A DNA stretch of 11,892 nucleotides from CAZSPL01 sp964608735 (GTDB lineage Bacteria > JAJVIF01 > JAPKYR01 > CAZSPL01): the NCBI GenBank assembly GCA_964608735.1, contig CAZSPL010000114.1, forward strand, positions 1 through 11,892. Reading direction: 5' to 3'. A model generated the notes under the pieces. That model saw nothing but the letters and a program-made list of their open reading frames with translations, had not been told where the DNA came from and did no database searches. The first letter of the stretch is position 1, and every line of letters begins with the position of its first letter. Position numbers and translations under genes: made by a program. Positions 1 to 6,815 of this stretch are shown in pieces.

Positions 1-58
1 TATCCAGGTTTTATAGTAGAATGTTGTTATTAAATCTTTCAATGACGCGAGGCCTGCA

Positions 59-607
59 ATGAGCCATCGACCCGTACTGCTGCTGATTCTGCTGATTACA
101 CTTCTCGCCATTCCCGCGAATGCCGCGTGGGATGCGGGATTGAAAGAGGTCGCCATCGAGGGGATGGCAATGAGCCTCATGCTCCCCGAAAGCTGGAGCG
201 TAACCCCCGACACCGACGAGGAGTTCTCGAAGCTCGATGCCAAGATGCTGTGCACGCCGGTGCTTATCGAGGATGACTCCGCGGCATTCACAATTTACAT
301 CTACGCCAGCGAGCGCGATGATTTCACCTACACCGTGTTCGACATGTTCCGCATGGGTGTCACCGACGAGGGAGCGATAACCGAGATAGCCAGCGATATA
401 GACACGCCGGTGCTCGACGCTGACGGGGTCGAATACGCCGCATTACGCACCATGAACGTCGTGGGCGACGGCATGCTGGCGTACGGTGTTATGTTCCATC
501 GCGGCGGTATCCGGTATGAAATCTATTACACGCCGAATATAACGATTCAATACGGTGAGCATTACGCCCGGTTCGCCAAGGTGCTCGAAACGATAAAATT
601 CGAATGA
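59..607 (+). CDS. small exported protein of unknown function
   Basis: Encodes 182 residues. The N-terminus is a clear Sec signal peptide: a basic start, a Leu/Ile-rich core at about residues 6-19, and a PANA-A cleavage region near residues 19-23. The remaining ~160 residues are acidic and soluble, with no second membrane segment, so the product should be periplasmic or extracellular. The mature part, with an MLPESWSV motif near residue 42 and a closing VLETIKF helix, resembles the general pattern of small PsbP-like or DUF1795-like folds. That is only an impression of fold, not an identification. A GCGAGG stretch about 6 bases before the ATG can serve as ribosome binding site. The gene converges on the PpiD-like gene and ends 23 bases before a shared terminator. 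The first 58 bases of the window are AT-rich and may hold its promoter, but no convincing -35/-10 pair is visible. I do not recognise the family. Confidence 0.8.
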   Translation: MSHRPVLLLILLITLLAIPANAAWDAGLKEVAIEGMAMSLMLPESWSVTPDTDEEFSKLDAKMLCTPVLIEDDSAAFTIYIYASERDDFTYTVFDMFRMGVTDEGAITEIASDIDTPVLDADGVEYAALRTMNVVGDGMLAYGVMFHRGGIRYEIYYTPNITIQYGEHYARFAKVLETIKFE

Positions 608-630
608 ACCCGGTGAAAAGCCCCCGGTAT

Positions 631-660
631 CGAAAAACCCCCCGTATGGGGGGCTTTTCG
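631..660. terminator. bidirectional rho-independent terminator
   Basis: Two 13-base arms (631-643 and 648-660) pair around a GTAT loop. The stem has six G:C pairs, one A/C mismatch and a six-pair A:T/C:G base. A-rich and T-rich arm ends give U-rich sequence on either strand. It lies exactly between the converging genes ending at 607 (+) and 691 (-), so it probably stops transcription from both sides. Confidence 0.85.
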
Positions 661-690
661 ATTGTAACTTCTCCTGAGTATTATCAAAAA

Positions 691-2667
691 TCAACCGCCG
701 AAATTCTGCCCGCCCTGCGCGGCCTGCTGTTCCTGGCGACGTTTCTGCATCTCGGCGTTGAGCCGGTCGACCTTCTCGCCGACCGTCGCTCCAAGCGCCA
801 TGACCCTGTCGGTAAGCGCCTGGTCGCCGAACATACCGATGAGGGCGGAGATGCCCGTATCTATCCGCTGGTTCAGGCTGAGATCGTCCGATGCATATTC
901 CGCGGCCGCTTCCAGGTCATCGAGCGCCGGCTCGTACTTCTCGAGGTCGATTTCAGTCTCGGCACGATGCAGGTAGATGTAGGCATCGGCATCGATGACC
1001 TCGAGCGCCTTGTCGAAGAACGGCAACGCTTCCTCGTTCAGCGAGAGATACTCAGCCTTTTCTTCCTCGGTCGGCTCCTGCAGGTTGGGCTCCTCCTCGC
1101 CGTAGGCTTCGGGATCTTCATTGTATTTATCCCACCGTTCGCGGCTGCGCTCGTCTTTCAGGCCGGTGATGCTGTACTGGTAGCGGATCGATTTGTAGCC
1201 CTCTATCTCGATACGGTACATAAGCCCGTTGATGTAGTTCAAATTCGCGAGGCGTTCATCGAGCGATTCCTGCGCCGCTTCCTGCTCTATTTCATCCATC
1301 GCGAGGAACTTGTCATCCGAGAGCGATGCTTCCGCCTCGGTGAAGAACAGCGCCCACTCGTTGCGGGCTTCCTCGAAATCCCCGTCCCGCAGAAGCTTCC
1401 ACGCGTTTAGTCCCGGATCGAGTACCTGCATGTTATATGTTTCCCTGAGTTCCTCGATCTTCTTCTGCGAACGCTCCGACGCGAGGGAGAAATTATAGCT
1501 GTCCACTTTTATAATGCGGTATGAGACCTGCTCGTAATCGTTCTCGATATCCTCATCCCCGACATCGACATCCTCGAGCGCGAGGTCGGGATTGGTTTTC
1601 TTTTCTTCTTCCCACTTTTCATTCCTGAGCGTCTCGCGTATTGTCTCTTTTTCCGTCTCGAACGCGTCCCCCTCCGCGAGACGCTGCTCCAGCACTTCGA
1701 GTATCACGTATGATTCGAACACAAGCGGTTCGGCGCCCTGCTGGAACGGGTTCTGCATCTCTTCGCGAACCTTGAACGGCGGCAGTATCTCGCCGACCGC
1801 GGCGGAGAAAGCATTGTTGACGATTTCCGGAGGCTCGTCGCCGGCGCGCTTCACATTGTCGACGCGCCCGCCGGTGGCCTTCGTGGCGCTGTCGTCGGAG
1901 TATTCCGCGACGAGGGCCTCGAAATCCGCCCCCTCATTAAGTTTCCCCATTATCATATCCGCTTTTTGTTTCGCTTCCTCGTCGAGTTCGTTCTTGACCT
2001 CATCCCTGAAAGCCTCGGAGAACTTCTGCTGCAGCTTGTCTTCCACAATCCGGCTTTCGAGCTGTTCGGGTGTAATCCTCGCCATATCCCACAGCCTGGC
2101 GCGGTAGTTTCGTCCGGACTTCGCCTTGTTGAGGGCATCCCCCATGCGCTGGAACAGGCTGCGCTTCGCCTGTTCGTCCGGGCTCATGTTCAGGACGTTC
2201 GACTTTATCTGCTCGACCTGTTCGTCGATTTCCGACTGCTCGACCGTGATGCCCCTCTTCGCCGCTTCCTGCTTGATCATCGACATCATCATCATGCGGT
2301 CGAGCGCGAGGAACCGGCTGATGTAAGAATCTTCCGGCGGCGGGACATAGATAGCCTGGTCTTCGGGAAGCTTGTCGCGCTCGCTCGCCTGCATCCACTC
2401 GACTTCATACTCCTGTCGAGTGATTGAAGTGTCACCCACCGTCGCCACGGGTTCCTTCATGCGTGCTTTCTCTTCGGGCGTAAGCTGCGAGCCCTGGGGC
2501 GAACACGAGCTTCCGCCGCCCAGCGCTCCGCCGAACCCGACGAATGCGCCGCCGACGAAGATGAAGGCCACGATCCAGTAGATGACCTTGGTGATATTAT
2601 CCTGGGAACGGAACCAGCCCAATAAGCCGGTCGGTTTCTTCTTCCGTCGTCGAGCTTTCCTGCTCAT
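691..2667 (-). CDS. membrane-anchored SurA/PpiD-like periplasmic chaperone with degenerate parvulin domain
   Basis: Encodes 658 residues. A basic N-terminus (RKARRRKKK) precedes one membrane segment at about residues 26-50, giving an inner-membrane anchor with a periplasmic body, as in PpiD. A SurA_N-type helical region spans about 72-215. A parvulin (PpiC) domain follows at about 228-330, recognisable by GADFEALVAEYSDD, a GG turn at 266-267, and the closing strand SYVILEVLE. An acidic helical region leads to a TPR-like repeat at about 543-592 (LPFFDKALEVID, YEPALDDLEAAAEYA). The usual parvulin histidines (HIL near the start, GYHII near the end) are absent, so this is more likely a chaperone than an active prolyl isomerase. 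The start is supported by a GAGG ribosome binding site in the stretch just before the ATG. The gene is divergent from the S55-like gene and convergent with the gene at 59-607. The C-terminal Gln/Gly-rich tail looks disordered. Confidence 0.85.
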   Translation of the reverse strand: MSRKARRRKKKPTGLLGWFRSQDNITKVIYWIVAFIFVGGAFVGFGGALGGGSSCSPQGSQLTPEEKARMKEPVATVGDTSITRQEYEVEWMQASERDKLPEDQAIYVPPPEDSYISRFLALDRMMMMSMIKQEAAKRGITVEQSEIDEQVEQIKSNVLNMSPDEQAKRSLFQRMGDALNKAKSGRNYRARLWDMARITPEQLESRIVEDKLQQKFSEAFRDEVKNELDEEAKQKADMIMGKLNEGADFEALVAEYSDDSATKATGGRVDNVKRAGDEPPEIVNNAFSAAVGEILPPFKVREEMQNPFQQGAEPLVFESYVILEVLEQRLAEGDAFETEKETIRETLRNEKWEEEKKTNPDLALEDVDVGDEDIENDYEQVSYRIIKVDSYNFSLASERSQKKIEELRETYNMQVLDPGLNAWKLLRDGDFEEARNEWALFFTEAEASLSDDKFLAMDEIEQEAAQESLDERLANLNYINGLMYRIEIEGYKSIRYQYSITGLKDERSRERWDKYNEDPEAYGEEEPNLQEPTEEEKAEYLSLNEEALPFFDKALEVIDADAYIYLHRAETEIDLEKYEPALDDLEAAAEYASDDLSLNQRIDTGISALIGMFGDQALTDRVMALGATVGEKVDRLNAEMQKRRQEQQAAQGGQNFGG

Positions 2668-2726
2668 AGGATCCCTCTTCCGCGCTTCCGCCCGTTAACC
2701 ATGGCGGCGCGGCTAAACACAAAAAT

Positions 2727-2810
2727 ACCGCCCCTGCGTAGTGAAGCGGCTTCCGCTTTGCAAGCGGGATATTCTATCCCACTACGCATATCATGTCAAA
2801 CCGGGGCGGT
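2727..2810 (+). ncRNA. candidate structured leader RNA or cruciform element
   Basis: An outer 8-pair stem joins ACCGCCCC (2727-2734) to GGGGCGGT (2803-2810). It stacks directly on a perfect 9-pair stem, TGCGTAGTG (2735-2743) with CACTACGCA (2780-2788), leaving a 14-base bulge at 2789-2802. Inside are hairpin AAGCGG-CTT-CCGCTT (2744-2758) and hairpin GGATA-TTC-TATCC (2767-2779). A second AAGCGG at 2762-2767 could pair with the same CCGCTT instead, giving two exclusive states. The strand is assigned because the element precedes the S55 gene. It matches no riboswitch class I know, and its function is unknown. Confidence 0.4.
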
Positions 2811-2846
2811 CATCGCGGATGGAGCATGGCGTATCATTCCGCAAAG

Positions 2847-2870
2847 AGTATGCCGTCCCCGCGGCATATT
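2847..2870. repeat. 9-pair hairpin in S55 gene leader
   Basis: TATGCCG (2849-2855) pairs perfectly with CGGCATA (2862-2868) around a TCCCCG loop. One G/T wobble and one A:T pair extend it to 2847-2870. No T-run follows, so it is not a typical terminator. It may be part of the folded leader of the downstream gene. Confidence 0.4.
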
Positions 2871-3102
2871 TGAAACCTTATGCCCCGAGTGCGAGTCCTA
2901 TGAAAAGACGGCGATTATATTTCCCATGCAAAGGGGTTTCTTTTATGGTAGCCTTTGCACTCGCGGGGGATTCCCGCAAGACGGGCGCAACATGGTCCGG
3001 GAATCCCGATTCAGAACCATTGTGTCTTACAAGGCGCGCGGTATGGCGCGCTTGGATATTAATGAAGGTGGAAACCTGATTTCCAACCGCAGGAGGAACC
3101 AG

Positions 3103-5343
3103 ATGAAATATTTCCGTCTCGCGCTTATGGTACTACTCTGCGCGGGTTTCATCGCGATTCAATCACCCGACGCGCTCGCGTTCGAAAGGGTTCCGACGAT
3201 GACCCTCTCGGAGATCGAGCCCGGGATGAGAGGAATCGGGAAAACCGTCATCCTTGGAACTGATATAGTCGAGTTCAATATAGAGATAATCGGCATTATC
3301 GAGAAGGGCGGATTCAGCGGCGGCTCGCTGATCCTCGCGCGATGCTGGGGCCCGACGATAGACAAGACCGGCGGCATCGCCGGCGGATATTCGGGAAGCC
3401 CGATATATATAGACGGGAAACTGATCGGCGCGTTGTCGGCGGGATGGTATTTCACCGACGGCGACCTCGCGGGCATAACCCCCATCCATGATATGCTCGA
3501 CACCTTCAACTATTCCGACGACACGAGGTTCTGGAAGGATGCCGACCCGAAACCCATCGAGACCCCGCTGCCGACGCCGTTTAGCCACGAAGGGAAGACA
3601 TTCGGGAAGGTCGTGCTTCTCAACAGCGAAAGGCAGGCGGAGTCGGGCGATTATTCCGACGACACCCTTGTCATGGTCGCCTCGAAAACCCCGCTCCTCG
3701 TGGGCGGACTCGACGACCGCTTCTTCCCGCTCATCAAGAAGGAACTCGAAAAAAGGCTCCCCTATTTCGATGTGCTCCAGGGAGTGGGCTCGGGGGTCAT
3801 CCCGACCAACCTTACCGGGGCTCACATCGAACCCGGCGCCGCGATTGGCGTACAGGTTGCATCGGGCGACATCGACCTCACCGCCATCGGCACGCTGACA
3901 TACGTCGACGACACCGGGCGCGTGCTCGCGTTCGGACACCCCTTCTTCCAGAACGGGTTCGTCGACATGCCGCTGACGAGCGCGAGGATCGTCTACACCG
4001 TGCCGAGTATCGAACGCTCGTTCAAGATCGGCGAGGCGATCGAAACGGTGGGACACATCACACAGGACCGCGGCACCTGCGTCGGCGGGTGGCTCGGCCA
4101 GGAAGCGGACATGCTCGATTTTAAAATCACCGTCGTCGATCAGGACATCAACAGGAAGAAAACCTTTGAGTCCAAGATTGTCCGCGACGAAGAATTGATG
4201 CCCTATTTCTGGATGATGGTGCCGCTCCAGGCCATCGCCGAAACACTCGACCGCACGGGCGGCGGAGTGCTGGATGTCACGTTCAAAGTTTACGCCGACG
4301 GTTTCGACGAACCGATTTCGATGAACAATGTTTTCTACTCGCAGGGCGGTTTCGGCGGATATTACGCCGTGAGCGAGCTTGCGATGGTCATAGACGGTTT
4401 GATGGGGCGAAACATTTATCGCGAAGCGAAGATTGAATCGGTCGAGATGAATGTCGTCGTCCGCGCGGAAAACACAACGCTGAATATACTCAAGGCCCAG
4501 AGCATCATGCCCGAAAGTGATAATGATGATGAAGGGGATGAATTGCTCGACGGAGAAGGGATGGAGGACGACCTGCTCGGGGGGGATGAGGATGTCGATA
4601 ATGAAGAATCGGGGCGCGAAGTGATTCAGTTCATACGCAAGCAGGTTCCCCCGCTTCCGCTCGTCTACCTTGCGAGCAACCCGGTCGGACGCGAAATCAT
4701 CAAGCTCAATGCCGGGGATGATGTGCTGAAAGCGGTGGAGGATTATGTCGCCACCACGGCGGAAGAGGAAAACGANNNNNNNNNNTATTACGAACTGCCG
4801 CAGTACCATCCGGGCGAGACTGTCGAAGCGAATGTGACCATCCTGCCTTACCGCGGCAAGCCGTTCGTGAAGAAAATCTCGCTTGATTTGCCGAAGGACT
4901 ACCCCGAAGGCGTTTACGATGTCACCATCAGCGCCGGGAACCCGTGGGGCGGGGGGGGCATGATGTTCTTCGACCCGTCGATGATGTTCTCGGGAGGCGG
5001 CGGGTATTACGGCTATTCATCGCCCGAGACCCTCGAGGAGATGATGGATGAAATCACCGACCGCGAGAGGAACGACATCCTCGTTTTCTCCATCGCGCCG
5101 ATATATGACGACGACCCCTATGCATACCTGCGCGACGACTATGAAGAGCCCAAACCCATAGAGAACGTCTTCAAGATGGATGGCGTTGTCTCCGGCTACT
5201 TCACCCTCCCCATCGAGATTATCAGCAACGACAGCGAGACGTATGATGAAGTCGCGTATCCGCCCGAGGAGATCCCGGCTGAATTTGAATACGAAAACCT
5301 GCCTCAGGAGCCGCCTCCACCGCCGGTACCACCCGTCGATTAG
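3103..5343 (+). CDS. secreted SpoIVB-like (peptidase S55 family) protein
   Basis: Starting at 3103 the product has 746 residues. This start has AGGAGG at 3091-3096, six bases upstream, and a good signal peptide (MKYFRLALMVLLCAGFI... to about residue 26), so the longer in-frame opening at 2701 is unlikely. Residues about 34-135 match the core of SpoIVB/S55 proteins: GMRGIGKTV, IEIIGII, GGIAGGYSGSPI (probable nucleophile Ser97) and ITPIHDML. A second S55-type block lies at about 247-325, GTLTYVDD...LAFGHPFF with likely catalytic His279. An acidic linker at about 471-503 follows, then a less recognisable C-terminal half with Gly-rich (614-637) and Pro-rich (733-745) stretches. The protein should be periplasmic or surface exposed. 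The reading frame crosses a 10-base N gap at residues 558-561 without breaking. It is followed by a terminator and is probably monocistronic. Substrate unknown. Confidence 0.85.
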   Translation: MKYFRLALMVLLCAGFIAIQSPDALAFERVPTMTLSEIEPGMRGIGKTVILGTDIVEFNIEIIGIIEKGGFSGGSLILARCWGPTIDKTGGIAGGYSGSPIYIDGKLIGALSAGWYFTDGDLAGITPIHDMLDTFNYSDDTRFWKDADPKPIETPLPTPFSHEGKTFGKVVLLNSERQAESGDYSDDTLVMVASKTPLLVGGLDDRFFPLIKKELEKRLPYFDVLQGVGSGVIPTNLTGAHIEPGAAIGVQVASGDIDLTAIGTLTYVDDTGRVLAFGHPFFQNGFVDMPLTSARIVYTVPSIERSFKIGEAIETVGHITQDRGTCVGGWLGQEADMLDFKITVVDQDINRKKTFESKIVRDEELMPYFWMMVPLQAIAETLDRTGGGVLDVTFKVYADGFDEPISMNNVFYSQGGFGGYYAVSELAMVIDGLMGRNIYREAKIESVEMNVVVRAENTTLNILKAQSIMPESDNDDEGDELLDGEGMEDDLLGGDEDVDNEESGREVIQFIRKQVPPLPLVYLASNPVGREIIKLNAGDDVLKAVEDYVATTAEEENXXXXYYELPQYHPGETVEANVTILPYRGKPFVKKISLDLPKDYPEGVYDVTISAGNPWGGGGMMFFDPSMMFSGGGGYYGYSSPETLEEMMDEITDRERNDILVFSIAPIYDDDPYAYLRDDYEEPKPIENVFKMDGVVSGYFTLPIEIISNDSETYDEVAYPPEEIPAEFEYENLPQEPPPPPVPPVD
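4776..4785. other. assembly gap (10 N)
   Basis: Ten undetermined bases lie inside the S55-like gene. The frame is open on both sides and consistent if the gap length is truly 10. If 10 is a nominal placeholder, the real protein may have a different length here, and the flanking acidic/Tyr-rich residues may belong to a repeat that was hard to assemble. Confidence 0.95.
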
Positions 5344-5366
5344 GTTCCCGTCGATATCGAATTTAC

Positions 5367-5395
5367 AACCCGCGACTACCCTCGCGGGTTTTTTT
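5367..5395 (+). terminator. rho-independent terminator after S55-like gene
   Basis: AACCCGCGA (5367-5375) pairs perfectly with TCGCGGGTT (5382-5390) around CTACCC, followed by an unbroken T-run to 5395. It lies 23 bases after the stop codon and separates the S55-like gene from the PPC gene. Confidence 0.9.
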
Positions 5396-5425
5396 GCAGG
5401 CTGAAATCCAATCCCCCCCGGCATC

Positions 5426-5434
5426 TGTTACAAT
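5426..5434 (+). promoter_or_regulatory. probable extended -10 promoter of PPC gene
   Basis: TGTTACAAT at 5426-5434 has the TGn extension and a TACAAT -10 box. No good -35 hexamer lies 16-19 bases upstream. It is placed 29 bases before the PPC gene start, just after the terminator of the preceding gene, where a promoter is needed. Confidence 0.45.
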
Positions 5435-5463
5435 ATCGGTTCAGCGCCCGGCATGGAGGTAAC

Positions 5464-5883
5464 ATGAAAAAGCAAAAACTGCCCGGCAGCGACTGGCTCC
5501 TGAGGCTCGATGCGGGCGATGAGATCGTCGCGTCGCTGGTTAAATTCGCGTCCGATGAGGGGATACGCTCGGCATCGCTGAGCGGTATCGGGGCGGTCGG
5601 GGGATTGAAATACGGATATTTCGACATCAACGACAGGGAATACAAGGTCGCGGAAGAATCCATCAGCCTCGAGATAGTGAACCTTACGGGCAACCTCGCG
5701 CGTCTCGACGGCGCGCCGATAGTGCACGCGCATATCATGGTCGGCTTCCCGGACATGGCGGTGCGCGGCGGGCATCTCGTGGAAGGCATCATAAGCGTGA
5801 CAGGCGAGATTTTCGTGCATACGTATGATGCGGATATTTCAAGGGGCAAGGACGAACGGTTCGGGCTGAATCTGATGCGATAG
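5464..5883 (+). CDS. PPC/DUF296 domain protein
   Basis: The 139-residue product consists of a single PPC (plants and prokaryotes conserved, DUF296) domain, the typical size of bacterial members. Diagnostic features are SLSGIGAVGGLKYGYFD at about 38-54, HAH at 88-90, and GGHLVEGIIS at 102-111. His88, His90 and His104 are the conserved histidines that bind a metal in structures of this family. The fold is a small trimeric alpha/beta barrel. In plants it is fused to AT-hooks in DNA-binding proteins, while the role of standalone bacterial copies is not settled. There is no AT-hook and no signal peptide, so it is probably cytoplasmic. GGAGGT at 5455-5460 sits three bases before the ATG and fixes the start. 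It appears to form its own transcription unit between the terminator at 5367-5395 and the palindromic repeat at 5985-6053. Confidence 0.9.
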   Translation: MKKQKLPGSDWLLRLDAGDEIVASLVKFASDEGIRSASLSGIGAVGGLKYGYFDINDREYKVAEESISLEIVNLTGNLARLDGAPIVHAHIMVGFPDMAVRGGHLVEGIISVTGEIFVHTYDADISRGKDERFGLNLMR

Positions 5884-5984
5884 ACGAAGACACGGGCAAG
5901 CTTCGTGCGGGTTGGCAGAGCATTGGAATCGGCAGCCGCTTGACCGTGCCACCCGGAGCGATTGCGCGGATGAAGTTGTTTCTT

Positions 5985-6053
5985 CTGGTAGCCCGGGGTT
6001 GGCGCCCTCCAGTGCCGGTTTAATAAATGGGCGCCTACCCCGGGCTGCCCGGA
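5985..6053 (+). repeat. dispersed palindromic repeat, copy 1
   Basis: Arms 5990-6007 and 6029-6046 pair over 17 of 18 positions around a 21-base loop ending in AATAAAT. The one mismatch is T opposite T at 6000/6036. The same element occurs in the opposite orientation at 9786-9856 and more diverged in the same orientation at 9901-9968. The similarity extends beyond the arms to CTGGT on the left and CCCGGA on the right. It sits between the PPC and ABC genes, ending only a few bases before the ABC start codon. The remaining gap sequence (5884-5984) shows a weak 6-pair hairpin (5884-5889 with 5901-5906) and nothing else I can name. Confidence 0.8.
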
Positions 6054-6059
6054 AAGTAT

Positions 6060-6815
6060 ATGAACATCATCGAATTTAAAAATGTCACGCGACGGGCCGC
6101 CGATGAATCGGGTGGGATTCGCCTCATCCTCGACAACGTCTCCTTCAGCGTAGAGGAGGGGGAGATATTCACCATCATCGGCCCTTCCGGAAGCGGCAAG
6201 TCGAGCATCATACGCCTGATGAACCGCCTCGACGACCCGTCCTCCGGCGAGATATCATTCTCCGGCAAGCCTATCGCCGAGTACCCGCCGCAGGAATTGC
6301 GAAGGATGATAGCGATGACGTTCCAGTCGCCGAAGATGTTCGGCCCGAAAGTCGTCAACGACCTCTGCTACCCGCTGGAAATCGACAGCCCCCGCCCGTC
6401 TGCGCCGGGTTCGAATGATATGAATGAAAGGGCGCGCCGTTACGCCCGGCTTGTCGGCCTCGGTGAGGATTTCATCGGGCGCGATGTCGTCAAGCTCAGC
6501 GGCGGGGAGAAGATGCGCGTTGCCATCGCGCGGGCGCTGATGCGTTCCCCGCGGGTGCTTATGCTCGATGAGCCCACTTCGGGGCTCGACCCCGAGGCGG
6601 CGCGCGGGCTTCTGAAAACCATCCGGGAATTGAACAGCGCAGAGGGGCTCACCATCGTGGTGATTACGCACAGGTTTGCCTACGCTAAACTCATCGGGAA
6701 TCATACAATGCTGATCGCTTCGGGAAGGATTATAGAAACGGGGGACACCGCGGCATTCTTCAGTCATCCACTGACGGAAACCGCGAGGGGTTTTCTGGAA
6801 TCAGATGGAGCATGA
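6060..6815 (+). CDS. ABC transporter ATP-binding protein (PstB/FetA-like)
   Basis: A complete nucleotide-binding domain of 251 residues. It has Walker A GPSGSGKSS at 41-49, Q-loop Gln89 in TFQSP, signature LSGGE at 146-150, Walker B VLMLDEP at 166-172, D-loop SGLD, and switch His204 in ITHR. All catalytic residues are intact, so it should hydrolyse ATP at the inner face of the membrane. The sequence style (MNRLDDPSSGEI, MFGPKVVNDL) resembles phosphate-importer-type and FetA/YbbL-type ATPases, but substrate cannot be assigned. An ATG at 6027 is in frame but lies within the palindromic repeat and adds 11 residues not expected in the family; I prefer 6060, preceded by a weak GGAAAG. The gene overlaps the CPBP gene by 11 bases. 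No transporter permease gene is adjacent, which is unusual. Confidence 0.88.
   Translation: MNIIEFKNVTRRAADESGGIRLILDNVSFSVEEGEIFTIIGPSGSGKSSIIRLMNRLDDPSSGEISFSGKPIAEYPPQELRRMIAMTFQSPKMFGPKVVNDLCYPLEIDSPRPSAPGSNDMNERARRYARLVGLGEDFIGRDVVKLSGGEKMRVAIARALMRSPRVLMLDEPTSGLDPEAARGLLKTIRELNSAEGLTIVVITHRFAYAKLIGNHTMLIASGRIIETGDTAAFFSHPLTETARGFLESDGA

Larger units (their letters stand above)
2668..3102. other. divergent intergenic control region rich in inverted repeats
   Basis: This 435-base interval separates the PpiD-like gene (-) from the S55-like gene (+) and must hold both promoters, though no convincing -35/-10 pair stands out. An open frame runs through it from 2701 in frame with the S55 gene. 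It has no ribosome binding site or recognisable protein, and the S55 signal peptide starts only at 3103, so I regard it as non-coding. It contains the nested structure at 2727-2810, a 9-pair hairpin at 2847-2870, a 10-base inverted repeat (2967-2976 with 2998-3007) whose arms are themselves nearly palindromic, and a GC-rich gcgcgc repeat near 3034-3051. Confidence 0.6.

Noticed and set aside
604..1410. Long plus-strand open frame
   Set aside because: It is the antisense of the PpiD-like gene; it starts inside the terminator region and shows no family resemblance.
2692..2810. Integron attC-like site
   Set aside because: The nested stems suggested attC, but the flanking 7-base core sites do not fit the GTTRRRY/RYYYAAC pattern and there are no cassette-like genes or integrase.
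2701..3102. In-frame upstream extension of the S55-like gene by 134 codons
   Set aside because: No ribosome binding site at 2701, the region is full of inverted repeats, and a good Shine-Dalgarno plus signal peptide start at 3103.
3163..4809. Long minus-strand open frame opposite the S55-like gene
   Set aside because: High GC at third positions opens the antisense frame; the plus strand has a clear signal peptide and S55 motifs.
5905..5980. tRNA remnant suggested by GGTTGGCAGAGCA
   Set aside because: Only a D-arm-like string is present; no acceptor stem pairing and no T-loop sequence.
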